Origin: Paraburkholderia graminis C4D1M
GTDB taxonomy: Bacteria; Pseudomonadota; Gammaproteobacteria; Burkholderiales; Burkholderiaceae
Assembly (NCBI RefSeq): GCF_000172415.1
Contig: NZ_ABLD01000013.1
Location: 62,001-126,000, forward strand
Length of the DNA: 64,000 bases
Reading direction: 5' to 3'
In this document: piece by piece, positions 1-8,224 of the stretch
Layout of the letters: every line of letters begins with the position of its first letter
Position numbering within the stretch: position 1 is the stretch's first letter
Notes under the pieces: model-generated
Seen by the model: the letters and a program-made list of their open reading frames with translations, nothing else
What the model was told of the DNA's origin: nothing
The model's database searches: none
Position numbers and translations under genes: made by a program

Positions 1-601
1 AACGCCTGGCACTGCGCAACACAAGGTCGAGGTTCTGCTCCACGAGCAGCACCGCAAGTTGCGAGCGGTGGCAAAGTTCGGGAATCACTTCGCCAATGCG
101 CTCCACCAGACTGGGCTGCACGCCGTCAGACGGTTCATCGAGCAGAAGGAGTCTCGGGCGGCCGCACAGGGCACGCGCGATCGCGAGGACCTGCTGCTCG
201 CCGCCAGACAGCGTGCCGCCCTGCTGCGAAAGTCGTGACTTCAGTACCGGGAAGTATTCGAACACCTCGTCGGGAATGTCCGCACCGCCTGCGGCGCGGG
301 TGCCCATCACGAGGTTTTCGCGCACGGTCAGCTTCGGAAAGATCCATCGCCCCTGAGGCACAAGGCCGATGCCACGTCGGGCGATCTCATGCATGCGCAG
401 CCCAGTGACCGGCTGCTCCTGGAATCGCACCTGCCCGCTCACGCGGGGAAGCAACCCCATGATGGCCTTGACCAGGGTCGTCTTGCCCGCACCGTTGCAA
501 CCGAGCACGCCAAGTACCTCGTTGGGCTGCACGTTCAGCGTGAGGTCATGGATTACGTCGACGTCGCCGTAACCGGCCGAAAGATTCTCAATGTGCAGCA
601 T
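1..601 (-). CDS. livF: LIV-type ABC transporter ATP-binding protein, LivF-like (partial, runs off the window)
   Basis: The reading frame starts with ATG at 601 (MLHIENLSAGYGDVDVIHD) and runs through position 1, so the C-terminus is missing. It is one of the two cytoplasmic ATPases of a branched-chain amino acid (HAAT family) importer. The Walker A motif GCNGAGKTTL, the LivF-typical stretch LVPQGRWIFPKLTVRENL, the ABC signature LSGGEQQ and Walker B LLLLDEPSDG are all readable on the minus strand. It overlaps the end of livG by 14 bases, which suggests translational coupling in a livHMGF operon. The transported substrate cannot be told from the ATPase; amides or amino acids are plausible given the neighbouring amidase. 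Confidence 0.9.
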   Translation of the reverse strand, partial: MLHIENLSAGYGDVDVIHDLTLNVQPNEVLGVLGCNGAGKTTLVKAIMGLLPRVSGQVRFQEQPVTGLRMHEIARRGIGLVPQGRWIFPKLTVRENLVMGTRAAGGADIPDEVFEYFPVLKSRLSQQGGTLSGGEQQVLAIARALCGRPRLLLLDEPSDGVQPSLVERIGEVIPELCHRSQLAVLLVEQNLDLVLRSARR

Positions 602-1322
602 GCATGGCCCCCTGCCCGAGATAGATGCGGCGGATCTCCTCATCGCCCGCGATCTCTTCATATGCCCCCCGTCGCACCACCTTCCCCCTGTGCATCACCC
701 ATGTCTCGCACTGCAGGGACCGCACGAACCCCAGGTCATGTTCGATGGCGAGTACGGCGCATCGCTCGCGTAGCCGGTGGATAAGACGCACGAGCCGTTG
801 CGCTTCTTTCGCCGAGAGCCCGGCGGCGGGTTCATCAAGCAGCAGCAGCGAGGGCTGGCACATCATGGCCATGCCAATTTCCAGCCACTGGCGCTCCCCA
901 TGCGGCAGATGCGCAGCCAGTTCGCCGCCCTGCCCGGACAGGCCAACCTCCTCCATCACCGCTTCGGGTTCGGGCATCGGTGAGGCCCGGTAAGCGGCGA
1001 CGCCCAGACCCGCTACAAGCAGGTTGTCGCGCACGCTCATCGGGAGGAACGTGTTGGTGCCCTGGAACTTGCGGACCACCCCACGCCGGCAGAACTCGTG
1101 CATCGGTCTGCCAGTCATCCGTTGGCCGTCGACATACAGTTCGCCCGCGCCAGGCACGATTGCGCCCGAGAGCAGTCCGACCAGTGTGCTTTTGCCCGCG
1201 CCGTTCGGACCAATGACACACAGCAGATCACGCGGCGCGATTGCGACGTCCACGCCCGTTACGGCGCCAATTCCGCCGAATGCGCGCGACAGCCCCGTGC
1301 CCTTCAGGAGATAGCCGCCCAT
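588..1322 (-). CDS. livG: LIV-type ABC transporter ATP-binding protein, LivG-like
   Basis: This 244-residue protein is the second ATPase of the importer. The start chosen is ATG at 1322 (MGGYLLKGTGLSRAFGG), which overlaps the livM stop codon by one base; a longer upstream reading is only an open frame inside livM. Walker A (GPNGAGKSTL), the LivG-type segment GVVRKFQGTNTFLPMSVRDN, a degenerate signature (LPHGERQWLEIGMAM) and Walker B (LLLLDEPAAGLS) are present in order. The C-terminus has the LivG pattern ending in RRIYLGQG. The product is cytoplasmic and pairs with LivF on the LivHM permease. Confidence 0.9.
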   Translation of the reverse strand: MGGYLLKGTGLSRAFGGIGAVTGVDVAIAPRDLLCVIGPNGAGKSTLVGLLSGAIVPGAGELYVDGQRMTGRPMHEFCRRGVVRKFQGTNTFLPMSVRDNLLVAGLGVAAYRASPMPEPEAVMEEVGLSGQGGELAAHLPHGERQWLEIGMAMMCQPSLLLLDEPAAGLSAKEAQRLVRLIHRLRERCAVLAIEHDLGFVRSLQCETWVMHRGKVVRRGAYEEIAGDEEIRRIYLGQGAMHAAH

Positions 1323-2395
1323 CACCGTTCCTCCTGTGCGCCTGCGCCACGATGGAACGCAAACCAGCCTGGAGTTAGGCGAAACCGACGGAGCATTCCG
1401 GCCAGGGGGCTGCGCACACGCAGTCCATTGGGCATGAACAGCACACAGCCAAGAAACAGGCCACCGAGAACCAGCGGCCATCCGTCCGCGGTGTATGTGG
1501 ACACCGTCTGTTTGAGGAGGGTCAGGACGACGGCGGCGATCACGGGGCCGCCGGTCGTTCCTCTTCCTCCGATAGCCACCCAGAGAATGACCTCGGTCGC
1601 GAGCAGCGGCGAAAATACGTCAGGAGCCACGACACCCGAGCACGCGGCCATCAGGCAACCAGCAATGGCAGCGACCACGGCCGACATGACGAAGACGAGC
1701 AGCAGATGAAACGACGTGTGATAGCCACATGCTTTCGCCCGCCATTCGTTGGTTGCGATTGCGGCCAGGACCCTGCCGTAGCGGCTGCGGCATACAAGCC
1801 ACATCAGCCCGGTCGCAGCGAGCAGAGCCCCGGCCACCGCGTACCACGACGCCATAGGACCGCTCAGGTCTACGATGTGGCCGGCGACTTTGACGCACAG
1901 CCCGGGGATACCTAGAACGCCCGTGTCACCGCCCGTGACCGACTGCCAGCTCGTCGCCAGCTGCTGGGCGACGATCAGCACAGCCATGCTGATGATGGCA
2001 AAAAAGTGCAGCCGCACGCCCGCAAAAAGCAGGAAGTAGCCCACCACCGCGGCGAGCGCCGCGGCGACAACCACGCCCGTGATCAGTCCCACGACCGGCG
2101 CCTGACCGAACTGCACGGTCGCCACCGCAAAGCCGTATGCTCCGAGCCCCAGGAAGGTCGTGTGTCCGAGCGTCAGCACCCCCGCCCGCCCCCACAGAAA
2201 GTCATAGCTCAGCGCGAGCAGTCCCATGACCAGGGCGTCGCGGATGGTTGAGAGCAGATAGGCGCCGGTAAAGAACGGCACGATCGTGGCCGCGGCCACC
2301 GCCGCTGCCCACAATGTCACCGGCGCGATGTCCTTGCGTGCGAATGGCGGCAGTGGTACCCACGGACACCCCCGGTCTGCAGATTTTCGAGACAT
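1322..2395 (-). CDS. livM: LIV-type ABC transporter permease, LivM-like
   Basis: This inner-membrane permease has about ten hydrophobic segments and the LivM-type motif WGRAGVLTLGHTTFLGLGAY near its N-terminus. The ATG at 2395 (MSRKSADRGCPW) is preferred because AAGGATAAACGC directly precedes it and because it lies 4 bases after the livH stop; an upstream ATG at 2431 would overlap livH. The length, about 357 residues, is normal for the family. It forms the channel together with LivH and is followed by livG with a one-base overlap. Confidence 0.88.
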   Translation of the reverse strand: MSRKSADRGCPWVPLPPFARKDIAPVTLWAAAVAAATIVPFFTGAYLLSTIRDALVMGLLALSYDFLWGRAGVLTLGHTTFLGLGAYGFAVATVQFGQAPVVGLITGVVVAAALAAVVGYFLLFAGVRLHFFAIISMAVLIVAQQLATSWQSVTGGDTGVLGIPGLCVKVAGHIVDLSGPMASWYAVAGALLAATGLMWLVCRSRYGRVLAAIATNEWRAKACGYHTSFHLLLVFVMSAVVAAIAGCLMAACSGVVAPDVFSPLLATEVILWVAIGGRGTTGGPVIAAVVLTLLKQTVSTYTADGWPLVLGGLFLGCVLFMPNGLRVRSPLAGMLRRFRLTPGWFAFHRGAGAQEER

Positions 2396-2399
2396 GCGT

Positions 2400-3275
2400 T
2401 TATCCTTTTCCGAGAAGATGATGGCCAGCACTAAATCCTGGAACGAGCCCCTGGGGCCTGAACCGGATGACGATGATCGAGAGAATCAGCACGAGGGCCG
2501 ATGAAAAGGAGGGATCGAGGCGATAGCTCAGCAGCGTCTCCGCTGACCCGATTACCACGCTGCCCAGGATACTGCCTGCGATCGAGCCGATGCCGCCGAG
2601 CACGATCACAAAAAACGCCTTGGCGAGATAGGCAACGCCGAGGTGGGACTCCACCGACACCATCGGGGCGATGAGGACACCGGCAAGCGAGGCGAGCGCA
2701 GCGCCCCCGCAGAACGCGATCCGGTTCAGACGACGCGTGTCGATACCGACAGCCTCGGCCATAGCCCGGTGCTGGATCACGGCACGCAACTGCGTACCGA
2801 AGCGCGTACGGGCAAATATGAGCCAGCACCCTGCAGTCACCGCGAATGCGACACCGACCACGAAGATCCGGTAGGCCGGATAGTTGCCGCCGGGAACCGG
2901 CACCGCTGTGGCAAACGGTGCGTACACCAGCATCGGCTGGTTGCCGAAAACGAGTTCCAGGGCTTTTCGCAGAATCAGGCCAACTGCATAGGTCGCGAGA
3001 AGCGTGTCCAGTGGCCTGTCGTAGAGCAAGCGGATGATGAAACGCTCGAGGCACCATGCAAGGAGCGCCCCGACTATCGGCGCGGCGAGCAGCGCGAGCC
3101 AGAACGCCTGCAGCCCGCCAACGGCCTGTACGACTGCCAGCGTGTATGCGCCAATGGTCACCCATTCGGCATGAGCAAGGTTCACGATATCCATCATGCC
3201 GAACACAATGGCAAGCCCTAGCGCCACCAGTACCAGAATGCTGACATAGCTCAAAATATTCAGTACCACTACCAT
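2400..3275 (-). CDS. livH: LIV-type ABC transporter permease, LivH-like
   Basis: This is a 291-residue hydrophobic protein of the LivH family with the conserved segment GLAIVFGMMDIVNLAHAEW near the N-terminus and AKAFFVIVLGGIGSIAGS in the C-terminal half. A purine-rich GAGGGG lies just upstream of the ATG at 3275. It is the first gene of the minus-strand operon livH-livM-livG-livF. No periplasmic substrate-binding protein gene lies upstream in this window, so it must be beyond livF or elsewhere. The length is too short for the long UrtB-type urea permeases, which have an extra N-terminal domain. Confidence 0.9.
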   Translation of the reverse strand: MVVVLNILSYVSILVLVALGLAIVFGMMDIVNLAHAEWVTIGAYTLAVVQAVGGLQAFWLALLAAPIVGALLAWCLERFIIRLLYDRPLDTLLATYAVGLILRKALELVFGNQPMLVYAPFATAVPVPGGNYPAYRIFVVGVAFAVTAGCWLIFARTRFGTQLRAVIQHRAMAEAVGIDTRRLNRIAFCGGAALASLAGVLIAPMVSVESHLGVAYLAKAFFVIVLGGIGSIAGSILGSVVIGSAETLLSYRLDPSFSSALVLILSIIVIRFRPQGLVPGFSAGHHLLGKG

Positions 3276-3391
3276 TTATCCCCTCGCATATCAGGTTGAG
3301 GCCGACGTCCTCCCTGCTCCTGCCAGCGGCGTATGGCAGCCACCGCAGACCAAGTGCATGTCTCCATCCGTCATGTCGGAGCGCGCATTTA

Positions 3392-3407
3392 TCACAATAT
3401 ATTGTGA
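3392..3407. promoter_or_regulatory. Perfect 16-bp palindrome, candidate operator
   Basis: TCACAATATATTGTGA is a perfect inverted repeat in the divergent region between livH and the XRE regulator gene. A closely related palindrome lies 40 bp away centre to centre (about four helical turns), and both are followed by GAATTTCA. This spacing is typical of paired operator sites. The regulator is not known; the adjacent XRE protein is the obvious candidate. Confidence 0.6.
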
Positions 3408-3432
3408 ATTTCAGAGCAAGCCAACAAAAATA

Positions 3433-3446
3433 CACAATTAATTGTG
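3433..3446. promoter_or_regulatory. Perfect 14-bp palindrome, second candidate operator
   Basis: CACAATTAATTGTG is a perfect palindrome sharing the CACAAT...ATTGTG arms and the 3' flank GAATTTCA with the palindrome at 3392-3407. It lies 55 bases before the start of the XRE regulator gene and could overlap that gene's promoter. The assignment as an operator is inference from symmetry and spacing. Confidence 0.55.
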
Positions 3447-3501
3447 AATTTCAAAACGCACGCTCCCCGATACTCGATGCGCCCAGCCAAATCGAGTCCG
3501 C

Positions 3502-3741
3502 ATGACCAACCAAGCACTACTCGAGGCACTCGGGAAGGAGATCCGCGCACGCCGCAAACTGAAGAAACTGACTCAGGCGGGTCTTGCTTTACGTGCCAAC
3601 GTTCATCCCAACACCGTCTCACTCATCGAGCGCGCCGAAACGGTGGCAAGAGTCGACGCCCTGCTCGACATCGCCAACGCGCTCGGTGCAGCGCTGTCAC
3701 AACTCATAAAAGCGGCCGAGGATCGCGCCGCTCATCACTAG
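3502..3741 (+). CDS. Small XRE-family (Cro/CI-type HTH) transcriptional regulator
   Basis: This 79-residue protein is almost entirely one HTH_3 domain. Residues about 10-60 carry the pattern LGKEIRARRKLKKLTQAGLA, then NVHPNTVSLIERAETV as recognition helix and turn, and DALLDIANALGAALSQLI. There is no extra effector domain, as in stand-alone XRE regulators of about 75-90 residues. The gene is divergent from the livHMGF operon, and the two palindromes lie between them, so it may control the transporter or itself. No strong ribosome site precedes the ATG at 3502. Confidence 0.8.
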   Translation: MTNQALLEALGKEIRARRKLKKLTQAGLALRANVHPNTVSLIERAETVARVDALLDIANALGAALSQLIKAAEDRAAHH

Positions 3742-4093
3742 TTGGCTCATCGACGCCAGGCTCCTGCTTGGCAGCACACACGCCGGGAAACCCTCGTCGT
3801 TTGATGCGCCATACCGTGAACGACCGCAACCGCGCATTAGACCGATAGCTGACTGCCCGCCAACGTTCTTGGCTGCAGCGAAAGCCCTCCTTGCGATGCA
3901 GGCCGCAACCATTTCGTGTTCGAGCGGGCCTGTCCCGCGCCGCACATTTATGGCCATAAATCTACGGCCACAAACCGCGCATGTCAACTACCCCTCGGCC
4001 CACGTAAACCCCCATGCTCTTGATGTAGTCGGCTTCTTGACACGAACTCGAGCCGCGCCTATCGTCTATTTATGATGATTAATAGGAGGCGAC
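3742..4093. other. Intergenic stretch without a supported gene
   Basis: About 350 bases separate the XRE regulator and the amidase gene. Minus-strand open frames here have no recognisable domain or ribosome site. The only structure I see is a 14-bp palindrome at 3947-3960 and an AT-rich stretch around 4065-4085 next to the amidase ribosome site, which is the likely amidase promoter region. Confidence 0.5.
3947..3960. promoter_or_regulatory. Perfect 14-bp palindrome upstream of the amidase gene
   Basis: TTTATGGCCATAAA is a perfect inverted repeat about 135 bases before the amidase start. It could be an operator for the convergent FadR-type regulator or for another factor. There is no further support, so this is a symmetry-based guess. 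Confidence 0.35.
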
Positions 4094-5554
4094 ATGTACA
4101 GCGACCTTTGCGATCTGACAGTGCGGGAGGTTCATGCACTGTATGAGGCCGGCGGCACGTCGCCCGTCGAGGTCATGCAAGCCGTGCTTCACCGCGTTCA
4201 GCTGCTCGACCCCGCAGTGAATGCCTTCTGCCAGATCGCCGGGGATGCACTCGACATGGCGCGGGAATCCGAGGCACGATGGCATCGCAAACGGCCCCTC
4301 GGCCCCCTTGATGGCGTGCCGGTCAGCATCAAGGATAACGTCGCCGTCTCGGGACTGCCCACGCGATACGGCTCCCGCGCGACAGATGATGTACCGGCCT
4401 CGCACGACAGTCCGTGCGTGGCAAGACTGCGCGAATCGGGAGCGATCTGCTTTGCAAAGACGACACTGCCTGATTTCGCCCACAAGATCGTCACAGACAG
4501 CCCGCTGACGGGCGTGACACGCAATCCCTGGGATACCGCACGCACGCCCGGCGGCAGCAGTGGCGGTGCCGCCGCCGCCGTCTCGCTGGGCATGGCGCCA
4601 GCCGCAATCGGCACGGACGGTGGCGGGTCCATCAGGATCCCCGCCGCCTTTACCGGCACGTTCGGCTTCAAGCCGAGTTTTGGACGCGTCCCGCATGCCC
4701 CGCGCGGCCCGTTTGCCCTGTTAAGCCACATCGGCCCGATGACCCGGTGCGTGGCGGATGCCGCCCGCATCCTGACCGTGATCAGCCGGCCCGACAGCCG
4801 CGACTGGTACGCGTTGCCATTCGAGGGCAGCGACTATGAACGCGGGCTCGAATGCAAGCCGACGCCCGGCGGCATCCGCGTGGCGTACAGCCCGTCTCTC
4901 GGGCTCGCCGTTGAGCCGCAGGCCGCTATCCATGAGGCGGTTATCCGCGCGGCCGATACGTTCCGCGAGCTCGGTGCGCGAGTGCGGCCAGACGATCCGC
5001 CTGGCATCGATCGTTGCAATGCAGTCCACGCGACGCTCTGGCCGGCATGTTGCCGCCAGCTCACCGAGGGCATGGTCGACGGCGGCGCCGCACTCGATCC
5101 GTCACTGCGGGCGTACTCCAACACGGGCGCTGCCATCTCGCGCCACGCGCTGCTCGACGCGCTCATCGAACGCGGCGAACTCGGTGCCCGGGTCAACGCA
5201 TTCTTCGAACGTTACGATCTCGTCATCTGTCCGGTCTATCCGCGCGTGGCCATGCAGATCACCGAAGTCCAGGCCGGCAACGAACTGTTCCCCCACTTCA
5301 CCGCCTGGTGCAACCAGCTCGGGCTTCCCGCCGCGAGTCTCTACGCAGGCACAACCGCGGAAGGGCTGCCCGTGGGAGTACAGATCGTCGGTGGCCGTCA
5401 CGCCGATGCACTTGTGCTCTGGGCAAGCCATATTCTCGAACTGGCATTCGGACGGGCTCCGTTAGCCGCGCTGGCCCGTACACTTTCCTCATCGATTGCC
5501 GCGCAGCAATCGCAACAGGAGCCCGCGCCCCCGCGCACCTTCGGGTCTGTCTGA
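4094..5554 (+). CDS. Amidase (amidase signature family)
   Basis: This 486-residue protein belongs to the amidase signature family, which hydrolyses carboxamides with a Ser-Ser-Lys triad. Lys80 lies in DGVPVSIKDN, the cis-Ser is Ser155 in TPGGSSGG, and the nucleophile is Ser179 in GTDGGGSIRIPA. The C-terminal half shows the usual CPVYPRVA and GLPVGVQIVGG elements. The start at 4094 has a strong AGGAGG ribosome site. The gene faces a FadR-type regulator with only about 30 bases between their ends. The protein is probably cytoplasmic. The substrate is unknown; glutamyl-tRNA amidotransferase A is unlikely because no gatB or gatC is nearby and the C-terminus is not GatA-like. Confidence 0.88.
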   Translation: MYSDLCDLTVREVHALYEAGGTSPVEVMQAVLHRVQLLDPAVNAFCQIAGDALDMARESEARWHRKRPLGPLDGVPVSIKDNVAVSGLPTRYGSRATDDVPASHDSPCVARLRESGAICFAKTTLPDFAHKIVTDSPLTGVTRNPWDTARTPGGSSGGAAAAVSLGMAPAAIGTDGGGSIRIPAAFTGTFGFKPSFGRVPHAPRGPFALLSHIGPMTRCVADAARILTVISRPDSRDWYALPFEGSDYERGLECKPTPGGIRVAYSPSLGLAVEPQAAIHEAVIRAADTFRELGARVRPDDPPGIDRCNAVHATLWPACCRQLTEGMVDGGAALDPSLRAYSNTGAAISRHALLDALIERGELGARVNAFFERYDLVICPVYPRVAMQITEVQAGNELFPHFTAWCNQLGLPAASLYAGTTAEGLPVGVQIVGGRHADALVLWASHILELAFGRAPLAALARTLSSSIAAQQSQQEPAPPRTFGSV

Positions 5555-5583
5555 CGCGCATCCGCTCACGCCATATCGCCATA

Positions 5584-6465
5584 TCACGAGCCGCGCTTCC
5601 TGCCCGCCTGCAGGCCCAGATCCGAGTCCAGCACCAGCTTTTGCCGCAAGGCCGCATGCACCTTGCGAAGCTGCGCTTCGGCTTCTTCCATATGTGCCGC
5701 CATGAGTTGCTGGACCGCGCTCGCATCGCGCCGCCTTGCGGCATCCAGAATCATCCGGTGGGCCGCGGCGGTCCGTCGCCCGAACGCCTGGTAGTCCTGC
5801 TGTGTGACGTTGCCCGCCACGATGACCAGACTGTGCAGCATCTGGTTGATGATCTGGCAGACGCAACGCAGAAAAGCATTGGGGTTCGCGCCCGCCAGCA
5901 CATCATGAAAATGAATGTCCTCGTGCCGCTGGTCAAGGGCATGCTCGTGGCTCGCGACAAACGGCTCGCATACCTCCACGCTACGCTCGAGCGCCTCCAG
6001 GTCCGCGTCCGTCAGATGCTCCACCGCACCTGCCGCAAGTAGCGGCTCCAGCACCCGCCGCACGGCGTAGATATCCTCAAGACCGATGCTCTCGAAAAAG
6101 AGGTAATTCTGCAGTGCCTGGAATGCCCGGGCGAGCGGGACGCGCGTAATCGTCGCCCCGCCATCCGGTCCCGTGCTCAGATGCACGAGCCCCTGCACCT
6201 CCAAAGCCTTCAGCGCCTCACGTATGGAACCGCGGCTGACGCTGAACATCTCCTGAAGCTCGGCTTCCTTCTTCAGTCGCATGCCCGAACGCAGCTTTCC
6301 ATCGTTAATCCAGCTCTTGATGAGCTCGGCCACCTGATCGCCCCGCTTCGTCGTGCGCGGGCCGGTGTTGTCCGCCCGAAGCAACGGCTTGTCTGCTGTC
6401 GTCTGTTTTCGTGCTGCCATGCGTCGCACCCGTGGTTGGCCTGTCGTCGTTCGTATCGGCGTCAT
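5584..6465 (-). CDS. GntR-family transcriptional regulator, FadR subfamily (FCD domain)
   Basis: An N-terminal winged helix (about residues 40-110, with LKKEAELQEMFSVSRGSIRE and ALKALEVQGLVHL) is followed by an all-helical FCD effector domain (about 120-270). Metal- or ligand-binding histidines are visible in HEDIHFHDVL and in the C-terminal AAAHRMILDA and MAAHMEEAEA segments. The family binds small carboxylates. The first ATG is at 6465; an internal ATG at 6420 (MAARKQTT) would give a more typical length of 278 residues, and neither has a clear ribosome site. It converges with the amidase gene, which it may control, and its 5' end faces the biosynthetic cluster. Confidence 0.85.
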   Translation of the reverse strand: MTPIRTTTGQPRVRRMAARKQTTADKPLLRADNTGPRTTKRGDQVAELIKSWINDGKLRSGMRLKKEAELQEMFSVSRGSIREALKALEVQGLVHLSTGPDGGATITRVPLARAFQALQNYLFFESIGLEDIYAVRRVLEPLLAAGAVEHLTDADLEALERSVEVCEPFVASHEHALDQRHEDIHFHDVLAGANPNAFLRCVCQIINQMLHSLVIVAGNVTQQDYQAFGRRTAAAHRMILDAARRRDASAVQQLMAAHMEEAEAQLRKVHAALRQKLVLDSDLGLQAGRKRGS

Positions 6466-6516
6466 TATCGGTCATGTACGCGGCCGCGTGGCCGCCTTGA
6501 CGCTACACCGGGCGGC

Positions 6517-6536
6517 ACCCTCCTAATGTTGGGGGT
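6517..6536. promoter_or_regulatory. Candidate lux-box-like element before the biosynthetic cluster
   Basis: This 20-bp element, ACCCTCCTAATGTTGGGGGT, has imperfect dyad symmetry (ACCC...GGGT arms). It lies 121 bases before the first cluster gene. It shares the positions ACC..CC.AA and the terminal T with the better lux-box candidate at 17866-17885. It lacks the CT-N12-AG core, so the assignment is weak and rests on symmetry, length and position. Confidence 0.3.
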
Positions 6537-6657
6537 AGCGAGCGCATGTCCCGATGCCTACCCTCACTGTCACACGGCGCGCAAACGTCATCCTCCATCC
6601 GTGGATTGGCGCGACGTCGTGCGCGGGCACAGGCCCGCCCGCCTGGGAGAACGCGCC

Positions 6658-7888
6658 ATGACGCGACATGGACAGACGCCGCGACAGACTCACACCCTCG
6701 AAGACATCAGCACCGCGCTCGCCGAGCGGGGACTCGAGCTCGAACGGCTCGCGAGAAGCATGCGCGCCGTGAGCGGCGACTCGGACGCGACTGGCCAGAT
6801 TGCCGGTCCGCCCTGGCGCCGCGAGGACGTGCGCGCCCTGAACATGAGTCTTGTGCCAGCGGAGCATGGCGGCTGCCCGGCTCTGCAGTGCCTCGTGGCG
6901 CAGGTCACGCTGATGGCCTACCTCGGCGAGGCCGACGCAAGCCTGGCGCTCGCCTTGCCCGGCCCTGGACTTGCGATGCCGCCTGTTCTCGCGCTCGCCT
7001 CGGCAGCGCAGCGCTCAGACTTCTTCCTGCGATTCGGATCGGATACGCCGCGCTGGGGCGCCTTCGCCATCACCGAACCGGATTGCGGCTCGGACGCCAC
7101 CGCGATGCGCACCAGTGCAAGAAAGACGGACCGTGGGTGGGTACTGAACGGCACGAAGTGTTTCATCACGAACGGCGCGCGCGCTGACTGCGTGATCACC
7201 CTTCGCAACTGTGAACCGGCAGTTGGGGCGCTACGGTATCCGTGCATTCCTGGTGGACTCCCGCACGCCAGGCTTCATGGTCTCACGCATCGAGCGGATG
7301 GCCGGGCTGCGTGCCACGCAGCTTGCCGTGCTCTCGTACGCTGACTGCGAACTCTGTGACCACGCACTGCTTGCGCGCGGCGACGAGAAGCCGCTCGACG
7401 ATGCCTTCTCGGGTGCGCAGCGGTCCTGGGACCATTTCCGGCCGCTCCTTTCCGCCGTCATGGTCGGTACCTGCCGGCGCATCCGCGCCGATCTCGCCGC
7501 CTGGCTGGACGCGGGCGGCAGGCCCGTGCACAGCCGGCAAAGCACCGCAAGCGTCGAAGCGTCGCTGCTCGACATGGACCGTCAGATCACGGCCGCATGG
7601 CTGCTGTGCCACTGCACGGCCTGGAAGACCGACCAGGGGACCGCCACGTCAATGGATTCCTCAATGACCAAGGCTTTTGCCTCGCGGGTGGCGGCACGCG
7701 TGACGCGTGCTGCAATTGACCTTGCCGGCATCGACGGCATCGCCGCCTGCCCTTCGCTTGAACAGGGTTACCGGGACGCGAAAGCGTTCGAGATCATGGA
7801 AGGTACCGGCGACCTGCAGCGGCTCATGATCGCGCGCGCCGCGCAGCGATCGACCTCGCATCCATGGGACATCCCGGAACCCACGTAA
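6658..7888 (+). pseudogene. Acyl-CoA dehydrogenase family gene with a single-base frameshift
   Basis: The start is ATG at 6658 after GGGAGAA. The first frame reads MTRHGQTPRQTHTLEDISTA and contains the FAD-site motif AITEPDCGSDATAM and GWVLNGTKCFITNGARAD. Near 7200 homology moves to the +1 frame, which continues NRQLGRYGIRAFLVDSRTPG and ends with the catalytic region AFEIMEGTGDLQRLM. Removing one C from the run at 7199-7201 restores a single 409-residue protein reading CVITFATVNRQLG. That is the normal length for the family, and the EGT catalytic glutamate is present. Either the gene is broken or the C run is a sequencing error; the intact state of the downstream genes favours caution. It opens the cluster, 57 bases before the carrier protein gene. 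Oxidation of a carrier- or CoA-bound acyl group is the expected role. Confidence 0.8.
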
Positions 7889-7945
7889 CGACTGCCCCCC
7901 CCCGACCCGATAACCAAGCCCCCTCAGCTCATCAGGAGACACGCC

Positions 7946-8224
7946 ATGCCCCCTACCACCTCCGCCCCCGGGCGGGAGCAGATCGCCGCCACCATCCGGT
8001 CATGCCTGCTGTCGGCCATCGGCAGCACCATGGCTGCGGACCTGATCGCCGAAGACACGAACCTGTTCGACGTGGGCGTCGACTCGATGAACATGACGGA
8101 GCTGCTTCTTCAGCTCGAACAGCGCTTTGGCTTCATGCTCGCGCCGGAAGACCTCTCCTCCGATCTCTTCATGCGTTTCGGCAACCTCGTTTCCTTCGTC
8201 GAATCCCATGCGCGCCACAACTGA
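7946..8224 (+). CDS. Acyl or peptidyl carrier protein
   Basis: This 92-residue protein has the carrier fold and the phosphopantetheine attachment motif VGVDSMNM, with the modified serine at Ser47. The helix II pattern MTELLLQLEQRFGFMLAPED follows as in acyl carrier proteins. The start at 7946 has a strong AGGAG ribosome site. The gene overlaps the next one by 17 bases. It presumably holds the biosynthetic intermediate of the cluster, loaded by the AMP-forming ligase and used by the KAS III-like enzymes. The sequence cannot say whether the cargo is a fatty acyl or an aminoacyl group. Confidence 0.9.
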   Translation: MPPTTSAPGREQIAATIRSCLLSAIGSTMAADLIAEDTNLFDVGVDSMNMTELLLQLEQRFGFMLAPEDLSSDLFMRFGNLVSFVESHARHN

